42,860 bases of DNA, from contig NZ_JAAVJB010000017.1 in assembly GCF_012034385.1 (NCBI RefSeq), positions 1 through 42,860 of the forward strand. Reading direction: 5' to 3'. Position 1 is the stretch's first letter, and each line of letters opens with the position of its first letter. Under the pieces are notes generated by a model, which saw nothing but the letters and a program-made list of their open reading frames with translations, had not been told where the DNA came from and made no database searches. Below, in pieces: positions 8,733-17,633 of the stretch. Both the position numbers and the translations under genes were made by a program. Origin of the DNA: Streptomyces spiramenti. GTDB taxonomy: Bacteria; Actinomycetota; Actinomycetes; Streptomycetales; Streptomycetaceae.

Positions 8733-10421
8733 ATGATGCAGCGCGCAGCGGGTCTCGGGCGGCGAAAGTTCCTGACCGGCGCCGCAGCCGGACTCGGTGG
8801 AACGGCGTTGGCGGCGGCCGGCGGACCAGCCGTCGGGGCCAACCGCAACCCCGCGACCGGCGCGGCGGCCCCGTCCATCGGCCCGGTCACCGTCACCCCG
8901 GCCGACCAGCAGTACCCGGACGTGGTCAGGGCCATGAACGCCCGATACGTCGCCCGGCCGGGGTCGGTGCATTTCGTGGACGCTCCGGAACAGATACCGG
9001 CGATCGTGGAGCGAGCAGTCAGAGAACGAAAGCGCCTTACCGTACGCAGCGGCGGGCACTGCCTGGAGGACTTCGTCTACAACTCCACCGTGCAGACCGT
9101 CCTCGACGTCTCACACATGAACGCCGTCTACTACGACTCCACCCACCGCGCAGTCGCGGTGGAGTCCGGCGCCACACTGCTCGACCTCTACGAGACGCTC
9201 TACCAGGCATGGGGAACAAGCATCCCCGGCGGGATCTGCTACTCCGTAGGCGTGGGCGGCCACGTCAGCGGCGGCGGCTGGGGCATGCTCGCCCGCCGCG
9301 ACGGCCTGGTCGTCGACCACCTCTACGCGGTCGAGGTGGTGGTGGTCGACACCGCAGGCACCGCCAGGACGGTGCTCGCCACCCGCGACAAGGGCGACCC
9401 CAACCGCGAACTCTGGTGGGCCCACACCGGCGGCGGCGGCGGCAACTTCGGCGTCGTCACCCGCTACCTCTTCCGCTCACCGGACGCCCGCGGGAACGAC
9501 CCGCGGACCCTGCTGCCCAAACCGCCGGCCGAAGTCCTGCTGAGCGCGGTCTCCTGGCCATGGAGCCGAATCACCAAGAACGACTTCGCACGACTCGCCC
9601 AGAACTACGCCTCCTGGCACGTCGCTCACAGCGCGGCACACAGCCCGCAGCGATTCCTCTCCAGCTTCCTCCTGCTCAACCACCAGGCCAACGGCCAGAT
9701 CGGCCTGGTCACCCAGGTCGACGCATCAGCCCCCCGGGCACAGCAGATGCTCAAGGACTACCTCACCTACATGAGCACAGGCGTCACCACCCAGCAGAGC
9801 GCCCTCACCCTGCAGATGGGGGACATCGGCCCCATGCCGCAGTTCGCCGCTCCCCGCCGACTGCCCTGGCTGCAGGCCACCCGCTTCGTGGGCACGACCA
9901 ACCCGCTGCTGAACGACCCCACGCTGCGCGCCGAGTACAAGTCCGCGTACATGCGTGCCGCGTTCCCCCGGCCGCACCTCGACGCCATGTACAAGCACCT
10001 CACACGGACCGATGTCGCGAGCCCCAACCTGAACATCCAGCTCACGCCGTTCGGGGGAGCGGTCCGCAAGGTCGGACCGTACGACACCGCCGCCGTGCAC
10101 CGGGCAGCCGCGTTCAAGATGCTGTGGTCGGCCCAGTGGAACGACCCGGCCGACGATGCCAAGTACGTGGCCTGGGCCAGGGAGAGCTACCGGGAGGTGT
10201 ACGCCGGGACGGGCGGCGTGCCGGTGCCCGACAACGTCACCGACGGCTGCTACGTGAACTACCCGGACGCCGACCTCAGCGACCCCAGGCACAACAGGTC
10301 CGGCGTTCCCTGGCACACGCTCTACTACAAGGACGCCTACCCGCGGCTGCAACGGGTGAAGAAGAAATACGACCCCAGGAACGTCTTCCGGCACCGGCAG
10401 TCCGTGGAACTCCCCGGCTGA
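8733..10421 (+). CDS. Secreted FAD-linked oxidoreductase, berberine-bridge type (copy 2)
   Basis: This 562-residue paralogue of the 6265-7962 product is clearly similar along its whole length. A twin-arginine signal (GRRKFLTGA, residues 9-17) is followed by a hydrophobic stretch. His109 (RSGGHC) and Cys169 (GGICYSVGVGG) are the predicted bicovalent FAD anchors, and NYPDADL lies near the C terminus. Three in-frame ATGs (8727, 8733, 8736) are possible; 8733 has the best spacing from AAAGGA. A strong hairpin terminator follows. Paired divergent copies suggest two successive oxidations, a heteromer, or isoenzymes with different substrates; the sequence does not decide. Confidence 0.88.
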   Translation: MMQRAAGLGRRKFLTGAAAGLGGTALAAAGGPAVGANRNPATGAAAPSIGPVTVTPADQQYPDVVRAMNARYVARPGSVHFVDAPEQIPAIVERAVRERKRLTVRSGGHCLEDFVYNSTVQTVLDVSHMNAVYYDSTHRAVAVESGATLLDLYETLYQAWGTSIPGGICYSVGVGGHVSGGGWGMLARRDGLVVDHLYAVEVVVVDTAGTARTVLATRDKGDPNRELWWAHTGGGGGNFGVVTRYLFRSPDARGNDPRTLLPKPPAEVLLSAVSWPWSRITKNDFARLAQNYASWHVAHSAAHSPQRFLSSFLLLNHQANGQIGLVTQVDASAPRAQQMLKDYLTYMSTGVTTQQSALTLQMGDIGPMPQFAAPRRLPWLQATRFVGTTNPLLNDPTLRAEYKSAYMRAAFPRPHLDAMYKHLTRTDVASPNLNIQLTPFGGAVRKVGPYDTAAVHRAAAFKMLWSAQWNDPADDAKYVAWARESYREVYAGTGGVPVPDNVTDGCYVNYPDADLSDPRHNRSGVPWHTLYYKDAYPRLQRVKKKYDPRNVFRHRQSVELPG

Positions 10422-10437
10422 CCGCCCCCGGGGCCGC

Positions 10438-10477
10438 GAGCGTGCCCGTGTCCGGCGCCCCGGACACGGGCACGCTC
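10438..10477 (+). terminator. Perfect hairpin after oxidase copy 2
   Basis: An 18-bp perfect stem (10438-10455 with 10460-10477) and CGCC loop begin 17 bases past the stop codon. Confidence 0.85.
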
Positions 10478-10500
10478 GGACAGGACCGGCGCACACCTCA

Positions 10501-10664
10501 GCGCGTGTGTGAGACCCCACGCCGGGCCCGCGACGCCGGCTACGGCCATCTGCTGCGTTGTCAGGAACACCCGACTACAACCCGGTATGAGGGTGCCCCT
10601 CCGCCGTGCAGCTGACCGCATCTGGCGCCGCGAGCCGATCCGACGTGGGGTCTCAAACACGCTC
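10501..10664 (+). mobile_element. MITE-like element, copy 1
   Basis: This 164-bp element has imperfect terminal inverted repeats (left GCGCGTGTGTGAGACCCC, right end complementary to GAGCGTGTTTGAGACCCC) and no gene. A second copy at 34092-34255, same orientation, differs at about nine positions. It is flanked by TCA (10498-10500) on the left and TGA (10665-10667) on the right, each inside a C-TNA-G context. The IS element abuts its right end. It is probably mobilised in trans by an IS5-group transposase. Confidence 0.85.
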
Positions 10665-10667
10665 TGA

Positions 10668-11768
10668 GTGAGCGTTTGGTTCGCATATAGCAGGCTTTGC
10701 TGCGGTCTCACGAGTCCATTCCCCGGCGGAACGTATCCGGTTTGCCCCGACATGACACCAACGGCGCTGAGCGGCCACCCGCCGGGCGTGACGCTTTGCC
10801 CGGAAGTACGCCGTCTCATTTAGCGATGCCCCAGCCCGCCCCGATACCTCCACCACATCCCGTGCGCCCTGCCCACCAACGAATCCCTGCCGTATCCCGG
10901 CAGTATGCAACCGCGACGACGCTATCCCAGCGACCTGTCCGACGCCCGGTGGGAGCTGATCCGCCCCACCCTGGAAACCTGGCGGGCGGCCCGGGCCGGC
11001 ATCCGCCGCCCCACCCACGACCTCCGCGACCTGATGGACGCCATCCTCTACGTCGACCGCACCGGCATCCCCTGGCGCTACCTCCCGCACGACTTCCCAC
11101 CCTGGCAGAGCGTCTACGGCTACTTCGCCACCTGGCAGAAGGACGGCGTATTCGACCGGCTCACCGGTCTGCTGCGTCGCCTGGCCCGCGAAGCCGAAGG
11201 CCGCAGCGCCGAGCCCAGCGCCTGCCTGCTGGACTCCCAGACGGTGAAGACCTCCGCCACCGTCCACCTCGCCGACCAAGGCTTCGACGCGGCCAAGAAG
11301 ATCGCCGGGCGCAAACGGCACCTCGCCACCGACACCCTCGGTCTGCTCCTGACCGTGCTCGTCACCGCCGCCGGCGTCCACGACTCCACCGGCGGCGGCC
11401 ACCTCCTGGACCACCTCGCCACCCACCACCGAACCATCACCAAGGCCTGGGCCGACGCCGGCTACAAGAACACCGTCATCGAGCACGCCGCCACCCGCGG
11501 CATCGACCTCGAAGTCGTCCACCGCACCACCCACAGCCGCACCTTCACCATCCAGCCCCGCCGCTGGGTCATCGAACGCACCCTGGGCCGGCTCATGCAC
11601 CACCGCCGCCCGGCCCGCGACTACGAAACCCTGCCCGCCCGCTCCGAAGCCATGATCCACATAGCAGCCATCGACCTCATGAGCCGCCGCCTCACCGGCG
11701 AAGCCACCCCCAACTGGCGCGGCACCTGAACCACAAACCAAACGGACAACCCAGAACCAAACGCTCAC
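10668..11768 (+). mobile_element. IS5-family insertion sequence
   Basis: This 1101-bp element is bounded by perfect 15-bp terminal inverted repeats, GTGAGCGTTTGGTTC at 10668-10682 and its complement at 11754-11768. It carries one transposase gene. The flanking trinucleotides are TGA (10665-10667) and TCA (11769-11771); the right one matches the TCA at the outer left side of the adjacent MITE. So the MITE plus IS may have entered as one block, or the IS entered the MITE's right-hand target copy and one base later changed. The right-hand TCA is, on the minus strand, the TGA stop of the cupin gene. Confidence 0.85.
10905..11729 (+). CDS. IS5-family transposase
   Basis: This 274-residue DDE transposase is encoded in one uninterrupted frame. 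The N-terminal DUF4096-like part (YPSDLSDARWELIRPTL) is followed by the catalytic core, with Asp in LLDSQTVKT, Asp in WADAGY and Glu in RWVIERTLG. It appears intact and potentially active. ATG 10905 begins the conserved domain. The element may also act on the neighbouring MITE, but the end sequences differ beyond a GAGCGT core. Confidence 0.92.
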   Translation: MQPRRRYPSDLSDARWELIRPTLETWRAARAGIRRPTHDLRDLMDAILYVDRTGIPWRYLPHDFPPWQSVYGYFATWQKDGVFDRLTGLLRRLAREAEGRSAEPSACLLDSQTVKTSATVHLADQGFDAAKKIAGRKRHLATDTLGLLLTVLVTAAGVHDSTGGGHLLDHLATHHRTITKAWADAGYKNTVIEHAATRGIDLEVVHRTTHSRTFTIQPRRWVIERTLGRLMHHRRPARDYETLPARSEAMIHIAAIDLMSRRLTGEATPNWRGT

Positions 11769-12425
11769 TCAGAGGTGGCCCTGGACGGAGGTGCCCCCGT
11801 GAAGACGCGACAGGACCTCCCCGGGAAGCTCCTCCAGCTCTGCCGTCTCCCACGGGCGCCGCTGAAGATATTCGGGATTGCATCCGCGGTAGCCGAGAAG
11901 CCGGGCCACGGGGGCGAGGGCGCCGTTGATCATCCGCTGCACCGGCCAGGGCCGGTCGCTGAACCGGAGCACGTCGGAGAACTCGCGCATGGTAATGGCG
12001 CTCTGCAGCAGGTTGGGGCGCCCCTCCTCGTTCGTCTTGCCGTCCTGGGCGAGACCGAAGAGCTGCCGGCAGATCAGTTGCTCGAAACGGTCCGCCTTGT
12101 TGCTCAGCTCCACCACCACGAACGTCTCCTCGGTGTCGCTGTGGGCGAACCAGCGGTGCACGGTCCCGGGAGGAACGAGAACGCTCTGCCCCAGCTTGTC
12201 GAGTACGACATCCCTGCCCGCGATGTGCACCCGCAGCTCTCCGCGCACGAGAACGAACAGCTCCGAGCTGTACGGGTGGGTGTGATATCCCGCCGCGAAT
12301 CCGCCGGGCTCCACATACATGTCCATCACGGCGCGTTCCCCACCCGTATGGGAAGCCGGCGTCCTGATGACCAGTTTCTCCCGGCACAGAGGGTTGTAGT
12401 AGGCCTCGCCCGAACGGACAGTCAT
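11769..12425 (-). CDS. Cupin-domain protein
   Basis: This 218-residue protein contains one cupin fold: GYHTHPYSSELFVLVRGE is metal-binding motif 1 and VLVPPGTVHRWFAHSD is motif 2. Such proteins may be metal-dependent oxygenases, isomerases or binding proteins; the sequence does not settle which. ATG 12425 follows GGGAGGAAAC. It is the last gene of the minus-strand group SARP-SDR-SDR-cupin. Its stop TGA is exactly the target trinucleotide beside the IS element, so the insertion left the reading frame intact. The terminator that once followed it has probably been displaced. Confidence 0.8.
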   Translation of the reverse strand: MTVRSGEAYYNPLCREKLVIRTPASHTGGERAVMDMYVEPGGFAAGYHTHPYSSELFVLVRGELRVHIAGRDVVLDKLGQSVLVPPGTVHRWFAHSDTEETFVVVELSNKADRFEQLICRQLFGLAQDGKTNEEGRPNLLQSAITMREFSDVLRFSDRPWPVQRMINGALAPVARLLGYRGCNPEYLQRRPWETAELEELPGEVLSRLHGGTSVQGHL

Positions 12426-12579
12426 GACGTTTCCTCCCGCGGATTCGATATCCGGTCCCTGACGTGGAGTCGGTTCTCCCACGCGCTCCGAACAACGAGG
12501 GTCTCGTACCCGCCCTCCCCTCGGCACCGCCGTTATTTGCTCTCCTCCTGATCCTCCGCCCGCTGCACCAGGCGGGCCG

Positions 12580-13353
12580 CTACATTCGAGTCCCGCCGCT
12601 GACGTCGATGTGCTGACCGGTGATCCAGCGCCCCGAATCCGACGCGAGGAGAGCCACCGCGTCGCCGATGTCCTCGGGCTCCCCGACCCGTCCGAAAACG
12701 GACTTCGCCGCGGTCTCCTCCCACGCGTTCTCGTCATGGCGCAACCAGTCGGCGTTCGAGTCTGTGTCCACGTACCCGGGCGCGACCACATTGACGGTGA
12801 TCCCCCGAGGCCCCAGCACCTTGGCCAGAATCCGGCTGAAGCTGTCGAGCGCCCCCTTGGACGCACCGTAGGCGATGACCTCGGGAAGACCGAGGCGGGT
12901 TACAGCCGAGGATATGTTGATGACGCGCCCGCCGTCCCGAAGCCGGCCGAGAGCATGCTGCACGATGAAGAAAGGCGCACGGATGTTCACCGCCATCATC
13001 CGGTCGAAATCGGCAGACGTCGCATCCTCGAACTGGTCCCGCAGCGCCACCGCGACATTGTTCACCAGAATGTCCACCCCGGTGTCCCCGTCGTCGGAGA
13101 ACGCACGCCTCTGCACATCGAACTCCGCCCAGAACCTCTCGGCGTCGCCCTCGCCGCCCAGCTCGGCACCGAACGCGAAAGCCTGGCCGTCCGCCTTCCT
13201 GATGGTGTCGACCACGTCCTGCGCGGACGCGGCGTCCCTCGCGTAATGAACCGCCACCAGGGCACCCCGGGCGGCCAGCCGCTCGGCGATACCACGGCCG
13301 ATACTGCGACTGCTCCCGGTGACGACGGCGGTCCTGCCCTGCAGCGTTTCCAT
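12580..13353 (-). CDS. Short-chain dehydrogenase/reductase (1)
   Basis: This 257-residue classical SDR carries the cofactor motif TGSSRSIGRG, NNVAVA in place of NNAG, a Ser in INISSA and the catalytic YGASK. SGGTRM at the end is also typical. Cofactor and substrate cannot be fixed; the basic residues after the glycine motif are compatible with NADPH. ATG 13353 has a GGAG site upstream. It lies between SDR 2 and the cupin on the same strand and would interconvert a ketone and an alcohol in the pathway. Confidence 0.88.
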   Translation of the reverse strand: METLQGRTAVVTGSSRSIGRGIAERLAARGALVAVHYARDAASAQDVVDTIRKADGQAFAFGAELGGEGDAERFWAEFDVQRRAFSDDGDTGVDILVNNVAVALRDQFEDATSADFDRMMAVNIRAPFFIVQHALGRLRDGGRVINISSAVTRLGLPEVIAYGASKGALDSFSRILAKVLGPRGITVNVVAPGYVDTDSNADWLRHDENAWEETAAKSVFGRVGEPEDIGDAVALLASDSGRWITGQHIDVSGGTRM

Positions 13354-13508
13354 GCGCGGTCTCCACTCACATCGCTGGGACCCCGAGCGGGCGCCGCCCG
13401 GGGCAGTGGGTACGGTGCGGGACGCGGTGGGCGGCAACGCCCGGCAGGCCGTCGACGCGGCCCGTGTCCGGCACGCCGCGCGCCTCACCACTCCCGCACC
13501 GCGAGAAC

Positions 13509-14315
13509 TCAGACGCCCTTGAGGAACCCGCCGTCGACGGCGAAGTCGGCGCCGGTCGTGCTCGCCGAACGCGGCGAGGCGAGCAGGAGGATCGCGTCGG
13601 CGACCTCCTCCGGGGCGACCAGCCGCTTGGTGACCAGGTTCATCATGGCGGGCGCCACGTTGTCCATCACGTTGTCCCGGTCCGTTCCTGCCATGGTCGC
13701 GATCACGTCGGCCGCGCCGCCCTCGTCGGTCCACCACGCGGTGAGCACCGGGCCGGGGGAGACCGTGTTCACACGGATGCCCTGGGGACCGAACTCCTCG
13801 GACAGGACCTTGGTGAGGTTGGTCAACCCCGCCTTCGCCGCACCGTACTCGGGGTTGGCGGGCGCCGGCTGATGGGCCAGCCCGGTCGAGACGTTGATGA
13901 TGGAACCCTCGCCCTGCTGGAGCATCTGCGGGATCGCCGCGCGGACCGCCCGGACGACGGCGAACAGGTTGAACTCGAAGATCGCGCGCCACTCCGCGTC
14001 GTCCGCGTCGAAGAAGCCCGTCCGAGGCAGCGTGACCCCGGGCGGCGGGCCTCCCGCGTTGTTGACGAGGATGTCGAGGCGACCGAACTCGGAGATCGCG
14101 CGCTCCACCACCTGGCCGGGGGCCTCGGGGTCCATCAGGTCCACCGTGGCGTGGACGAGGTTCGGGCCGGCGAGCTTCTCGAGCTCCGGAGTGCTCGTAC
14201 GGGAGGCGGCCACCACGCGTGCGCCCTCCTCGAGCAGCGAGCGGGTGACGGCCAGGCCGATGCCCTTCGACGCTCCGGTGACCACAGCGACACGGCCGGA
14301 AAGCTTCAGATCCAT
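13509..14315 (-). CDS. Short-chain dehydrogenase/reductase (2)
   Basis: This 268-residue SDR has TGASKGIGLA for cofactor binding, NNAGG, the catalytic Ser in NVSTG and YGAAK. It is only distantly related to the SDR beside it, so the two are unlikely to be recent duplicates. ATG 14315 follows GAGGGAAC. The 155-base gap to SDR 1 could hold a separate promoter, but co-transcription is more likely. Confidence 0.88.
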   Translation of the reverse strand: MDLKLSGRVAVVTGASKGIGLAVTRSLLEEGARVVAASRTSTPELEKLAGPNLVHATVDLMDPEAPGQVVERAISEFGRLDILVNNAGGPPPGVTLPRTGFFDADDAEWRAIFEFNLFAVVRAVRAAIPQMLQQGEGSIINVSTGLAHQPAPANPEYGAAKAGLTNLTKVLSEEFGPQGIRVNTVSPGPVLTAWWTDEGGAADVIATMAGTDRDNVMDNVAPAMMNLVTKRLVAPEEVADAILLLASPRSASTTGADFAVDGGFLKGV

Positions 14316-14573
14316 GAAAGTTCCCTCGAGTGATGGACTCACGCCCGCAATCCCGGGCGGAGCCGTTCCTTGCACTTCCGCTGGTTTCAACACCGCTCGC
14401 CGTCGAACGGTTGCACTCCCGGGCGGCACGGGGCAGCACCGGCCGGGCCCCTCACACGGCCCCCCGGGGGCAGCTCGCCGAACCACGGTGCGACCCCCGG
14501 CCACGCCGTGGCCCCCGGGCCACGACGCAGCCCGCAGGTATCGCCCGGACACACCGGCACGCACCACGGCCGG

Positions 14574-15470
14574 TCATGCCCGCACCCGGGCACGACCCCT
14601 GAGCCCGGCCGCCGGCCGATACCGGGCGGCCCCCTGGGCCACCGGATACGGCGCGAGCAGGTCCAGCGACAACCGCCACTGCGGCGTCGACGGCGACTCA
14701 AGACGCGGATGCGCAGCCAGAACATCGGTGTTCAGCTGCTGGATAGGGGCCGACGGCGAGGCCCCGTGCTCGTCGCGCAACGCGTACCGCAGCCGGTGGA
14801 ACACAGCCAGCGCATCCGCCCGGCGCCCCGACCGGTACAGAGCCAGCATCAACTGGGCAGCGAGATCCTCGTCGGCCGGATGCGCATGCGACAGCGAACT
14901 CAACTCACCGATCAACGCGTGATGACGCCCCAGATCGAGCTCGGCAGATATCCGTCTGCTGACAGCGTCGAGCCGATTGCGTTCGACGACCGCGATCCCC
15001 GCGTGGAGCAGCGGCCCTGTCGGCACATCGACCAGGATCTGCCCCCGCCATCGCTGCTGAGCCGCACGCAGCTCCCGAACGCCGCGGCTCAGCGCGCCGT
15101 GCTCGAGGGCGTTCCGGGCCCGGCGGACCTCGTCCTCGTACACATCCAGATCCAGCTCGGCCGGCCTGACCTGCAGGGCATAGCCGTGATCACGGGTCGT
15201 CAGCCGACCCGGCCTCGACTGCCCCGACGCGCCGGTGCCGGACCGGTCGCCAAGAGTGCGGCGCAACTGCATGACATAGGTGTGCACCGCAGCGACGGCA
15301 CTGGACGGCGGGCTGTACTCCCACAGCTCCTCGACGAACTGGGACATCGACACGACATGGTTGGCGTTCATCAGCAGAAGGGCCAGCATCTGACGCTGCT
15401 TCGGAGCCGTGGGAGTCCGGTCGATTCCCTCGTCGCGTACGGAAAGCGGGCCAAGTACACCGAAGTCCAT
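14574..15470 (-). CDS. SARP-family transcriptional activator (1)
   Basis: This 298-residue protein has the two domains of a small Streptomyces antibiotic regulatory protein. Residues ~1-95 are an OmpR-like winged helix (FGVLGPLSV, then TPTAPKQRQMLALLLMNAN) and ~100-250 a BTAD domain (RWRGQILVDVPTGPLL). Such activators bind direct heptamer repeats near the -35 of pathway genes. It lies between the ring monooxygenase and the SDR/cupin genes on the same strand and is one of two SARPs in the window. The extreme C terminus is basic and low-complexity. Confidence 0.88.
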   Translation of the reverse strand: MDFGVLGPLSVRDEGIDRTPTAPKQRQMLALLLMNANHVVSMSQFVEELWEYSPPSSAVAAVHTYVMQLRRTLGDRSGTGASGQSRPGRLTTRDHGYALQVRPAELDLDVYEDEVRRARNALEHGALSRGVRELRAAQQRWRGQILVDVPTGPLLHAGIAVVERNRLDAVSRRISAELDLGRHHALIGELSSLSHAHPADEDLAAQLMLALYRSGRRADALAVFHRLRYALRDEHGASPSAPIQQLNTDVLAAHPRLESPSTPQWRLSLDLLAPYPVAQGAARYRPAAGLRGRARVRA

Positions 15471-15602
15471 TGATCCTCATCCCATTGGAGCTGCCGAGAG
15501 CCTTCATCCGGCTCCCGTCCCGGGGAGGCATCCGAGTCGGTTGCCCCGACACCCCCCTGCGATCTCTCCTCTTCCTTCAGCCCCCCGACCCCGAACGCCG
15601 GG

Positions 15603-17327
15603 TCAGCGCGAGCCGGCACGAGGCCTCGGAAGCCGCCGCACCGCCGTGCCCCGGCGACCCCCCGCCTCGTGACCCGTCACCAGATCCACCACGGCCCCAG
15701 GATCGGCGGGCTGGCCCTCACCGCGCCACGCCACGTGCCCGTCGGGCCGCACGAGGACCAGCCCGGCCCCGTACAGCTCGCACGCCGCGACATCGGGCAG
15801 CTCCAGCACCGCGACCGGCACACCCCTGTCCTGCGCGGCGGCCGACAGGGCCCGGGCGCTCGGAGCACGATCACCCCCGACCCTCACCAGGGTGAACCCC
15901 GTCCCGAACCGGTCGAACAACGAGCTGCCGGGGCCACGGGCGTCGTCGAGCCACAGGTGCGGTGCCCGCCCGCCCGGCACAACGGAGGGCGTGTACGACG
16001 TGAACGAGTCCGGCGGAGGAACGCCGCCCCCCGCGTCGACGACCGGAGAACCGTCGTAGCGCGCACCGAGCTGGACACCCAGGGTGTCGAGCGTGAGCCG
16101 CCCGTACGCGGCGAGCGCCCGCCCCGTCCTCTCCCGCGCAGCCCGACCCTCGACCGAATCGTCCTCCAGGACGGCCGGCCGCTCGATCGCGCCGAGCCCG
16201 GCGCCCATCGCACGGGCGGCAGCGGTGTTGCGCAGCGCGACCGGTCGCCGTTCCGCCTCGTAGGAGCCCAGGAGCTGTGCGCCGCCCCAACCCTGTACCG
16301 CAGCAGCCAGCTTCCACGCGAGGTTGGCGGCGTCATCCGCCCCCGTGTTCATGCCGAAGCCGCCATTGGGCGTGAACAGGTGCGCGGCATCGCCGACCAG
16401 GAACACACGGCCCTCGCCGAACCGTTCGGCAACCAGAGCAGCCCCCGCGGTCCACAGGCGGTGGCTGATCACCTCCACCGGCAGGTCCGCGCCCGCCCCC
16501 CGACGCACGAGCCGCACCAGAGCCGAGGCATCCACCGCGTCGGGCTCCACCGAACTGGTCAACAGGAAGAACTCGTCCACACCGTTGAGCGCGATCAGAT
16601 TGAACGCGAGCTCCTCGTTGAAGACCCAGTTGCTCCAGGCAGCACGTCCCCCGAGGAAATCCCTGCAGAGCGTCGGAACGCGCACATGCGCGGCTGTCGC
16701 CCGACGTCCGAGGACATCCTGGTCCAGCCCCCCCTGCCCGCGGTACGAGATACCCAGGCCGCGGCGGACGAAGCTGCGCCCACCGTCCGCGCCCACCACG
16801 TACCGGGCGTGCCAGGTACGCCTACCCGACGCGCCCTCGGCCGTCACCACGACGCGACCGACGTGCTGCGTCACCCCGGTTGCCCGAGAGCCGAACTCCA
16901 GCGCGATACGAGGGCGCGTCCGGGCGTGCCGGAACAACAGCTGCTCCACATACATCTGGTTGGCCCGGTGCATCGGCTCCGGCACCTGGTCCGTGCGGCC
17001 CGCGGACGCGACCCGAGCCCGCGCCCGCGCCGGGCCCGGCCACGGCAGCCTGCTCAGACTGTGACCGCCGTACCGGGTGGAGAAGGAGATCCCGGCGTCG
17101 TGCCCGGCGGGAAGGCCCAAGGCCCGCACCCGGCCGGCCAGGCCCAGGCTGCGGTAGTGCTCCATCGTGCGGGCGTTGTGCGTGCTGCCCCGCGGCGTGT
17201 CCGGCACCGAGTCCTCGGAATCGAGCACCACCGAACCGACCCCGTACCGGTCGAGGAACAGCGCGAGCAGAAGCCCGACGGGACCGCCTCCCACAATGAC
17301 GACCGGAGTCGTCGACGACCGCTCCAT
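15603..17327 (-). CDS. Class A FAD-dependent aromatic monooxygenase (PheA/TfdB type)
   Basis: This 574-residue flavoprotein hydroxylase begins with VVIVGGGPVGLLLALFL for FAD binding. It then has the VVGADGGRSFVRR DG motif at ~200 and FLVGDAAHLFTPNGGFGMNT, the GD motif contacting the ribityl chain. The C-terminal ~150 residues have the thioredoxin-like fold seen in phenol hydroxylases and polyketide ring hydroxylases. It would hydroxylate, or oxidatively decarboxylate, an aromatic intermediate using NAD(P)H and oxygen. ATG 17327 follows GGAG. It is divergent from the diazotase-candidate operon and upstream of SARP 1. Confidence 0.9.
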   Translation of the reverse strand: MERSSTTPVVIVGGGPVGLLLALFLDRYGVGSVVLDSEDSVPDTPRGSTHNARTMEHYRSLGLAGRVRALGLPAGHDAGISFSTRYGGHSLSRLPWPGPARARARVASAGRTDQVPEPMHRANQMYVEQLLFRHARTRPRIALEFGSRATGVTQHVGRVVVTAEGASGRRTWHARYVVGADGGRSFVRRGLGISYRGQGGLDQDVLGRRATAAHVRVPTLCRDFLGGRAAWSNWVFNEELAFNLIALNGVDEFFLLTSSVEPDAVDASALVRLVRRGAGADLPVEVISHRLWTAGAALVAERFGEGRVFLVGDAAHLFTPNGGFGMNTGADDAANLAWKLAAAVQGWGGAQLLGSYEAERRPVALRNTAAARAMGAGLGAIERPAVLEDDSVEGRAARERTGRALAAYGRLTLDTLGVQLGARYDGSPVVDAGGGVPPPDSFTSYTPSVVPGGRAPHLWLDDARGPGSSLFDRFGTGFTLVRVGGDRAPSARALSAAAQDRGVPVAVLELPDVAACELYGAGLVLVRPDGHVAWRGEGQPADPGAVVDLVTGHEAGGRRGTAVRRLPRPRAGSR

Positions 17328-17633
17328 CCGACAAGTCTCCAGCCGTAGTCCCGGTACGTCCGGCGAATGAGCCGCACGAATACGCCCTTGCCGACAACTG
17401 TGCGCGGAGATCACTGCGCAGTTGCTGCAGGGAGACTCCCAGCGACGTCTGAAGGATGGAGCGAGAACACTCGACACCAGCGCCGACAAATAGGTGACGA
17501 CCTGCGGAACCACGTCCGTGGAGCGAGGCTATAGGCGGATCTCACAGACTTCCCGGGGCTGAGACAACGTTCGCCGAGCACACCGGAATTGTCACCCTTC
17601 CACCGTTCTCCCTGCGGAGCGTGAGGTAGTTCT
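17328..17633. promoter_or_regulatory. Divergent promoter region, monooxygenase and nitrite/diazo operon
   Basis: This 306-base gap lies between head-to-head operons. No clear TTGACA promoter like those at 5435 and 8326 is seen. An imperfect inverted repeat around 17396-17423 (AACTGTGCGC...TGCGCAGTT) may be an operator. A CTATAG at 17529-17534 could be part of a -10, without a good matching -35. Confidence 0.4.

Noticed and set aside
10500..10620. Coding through the MITE, seen as matching peptide stretches at both copies
   Set aside because: The shared peptide arises because the two copies have the same sequence. No start, ribosome site or frame conservation supports a gene.
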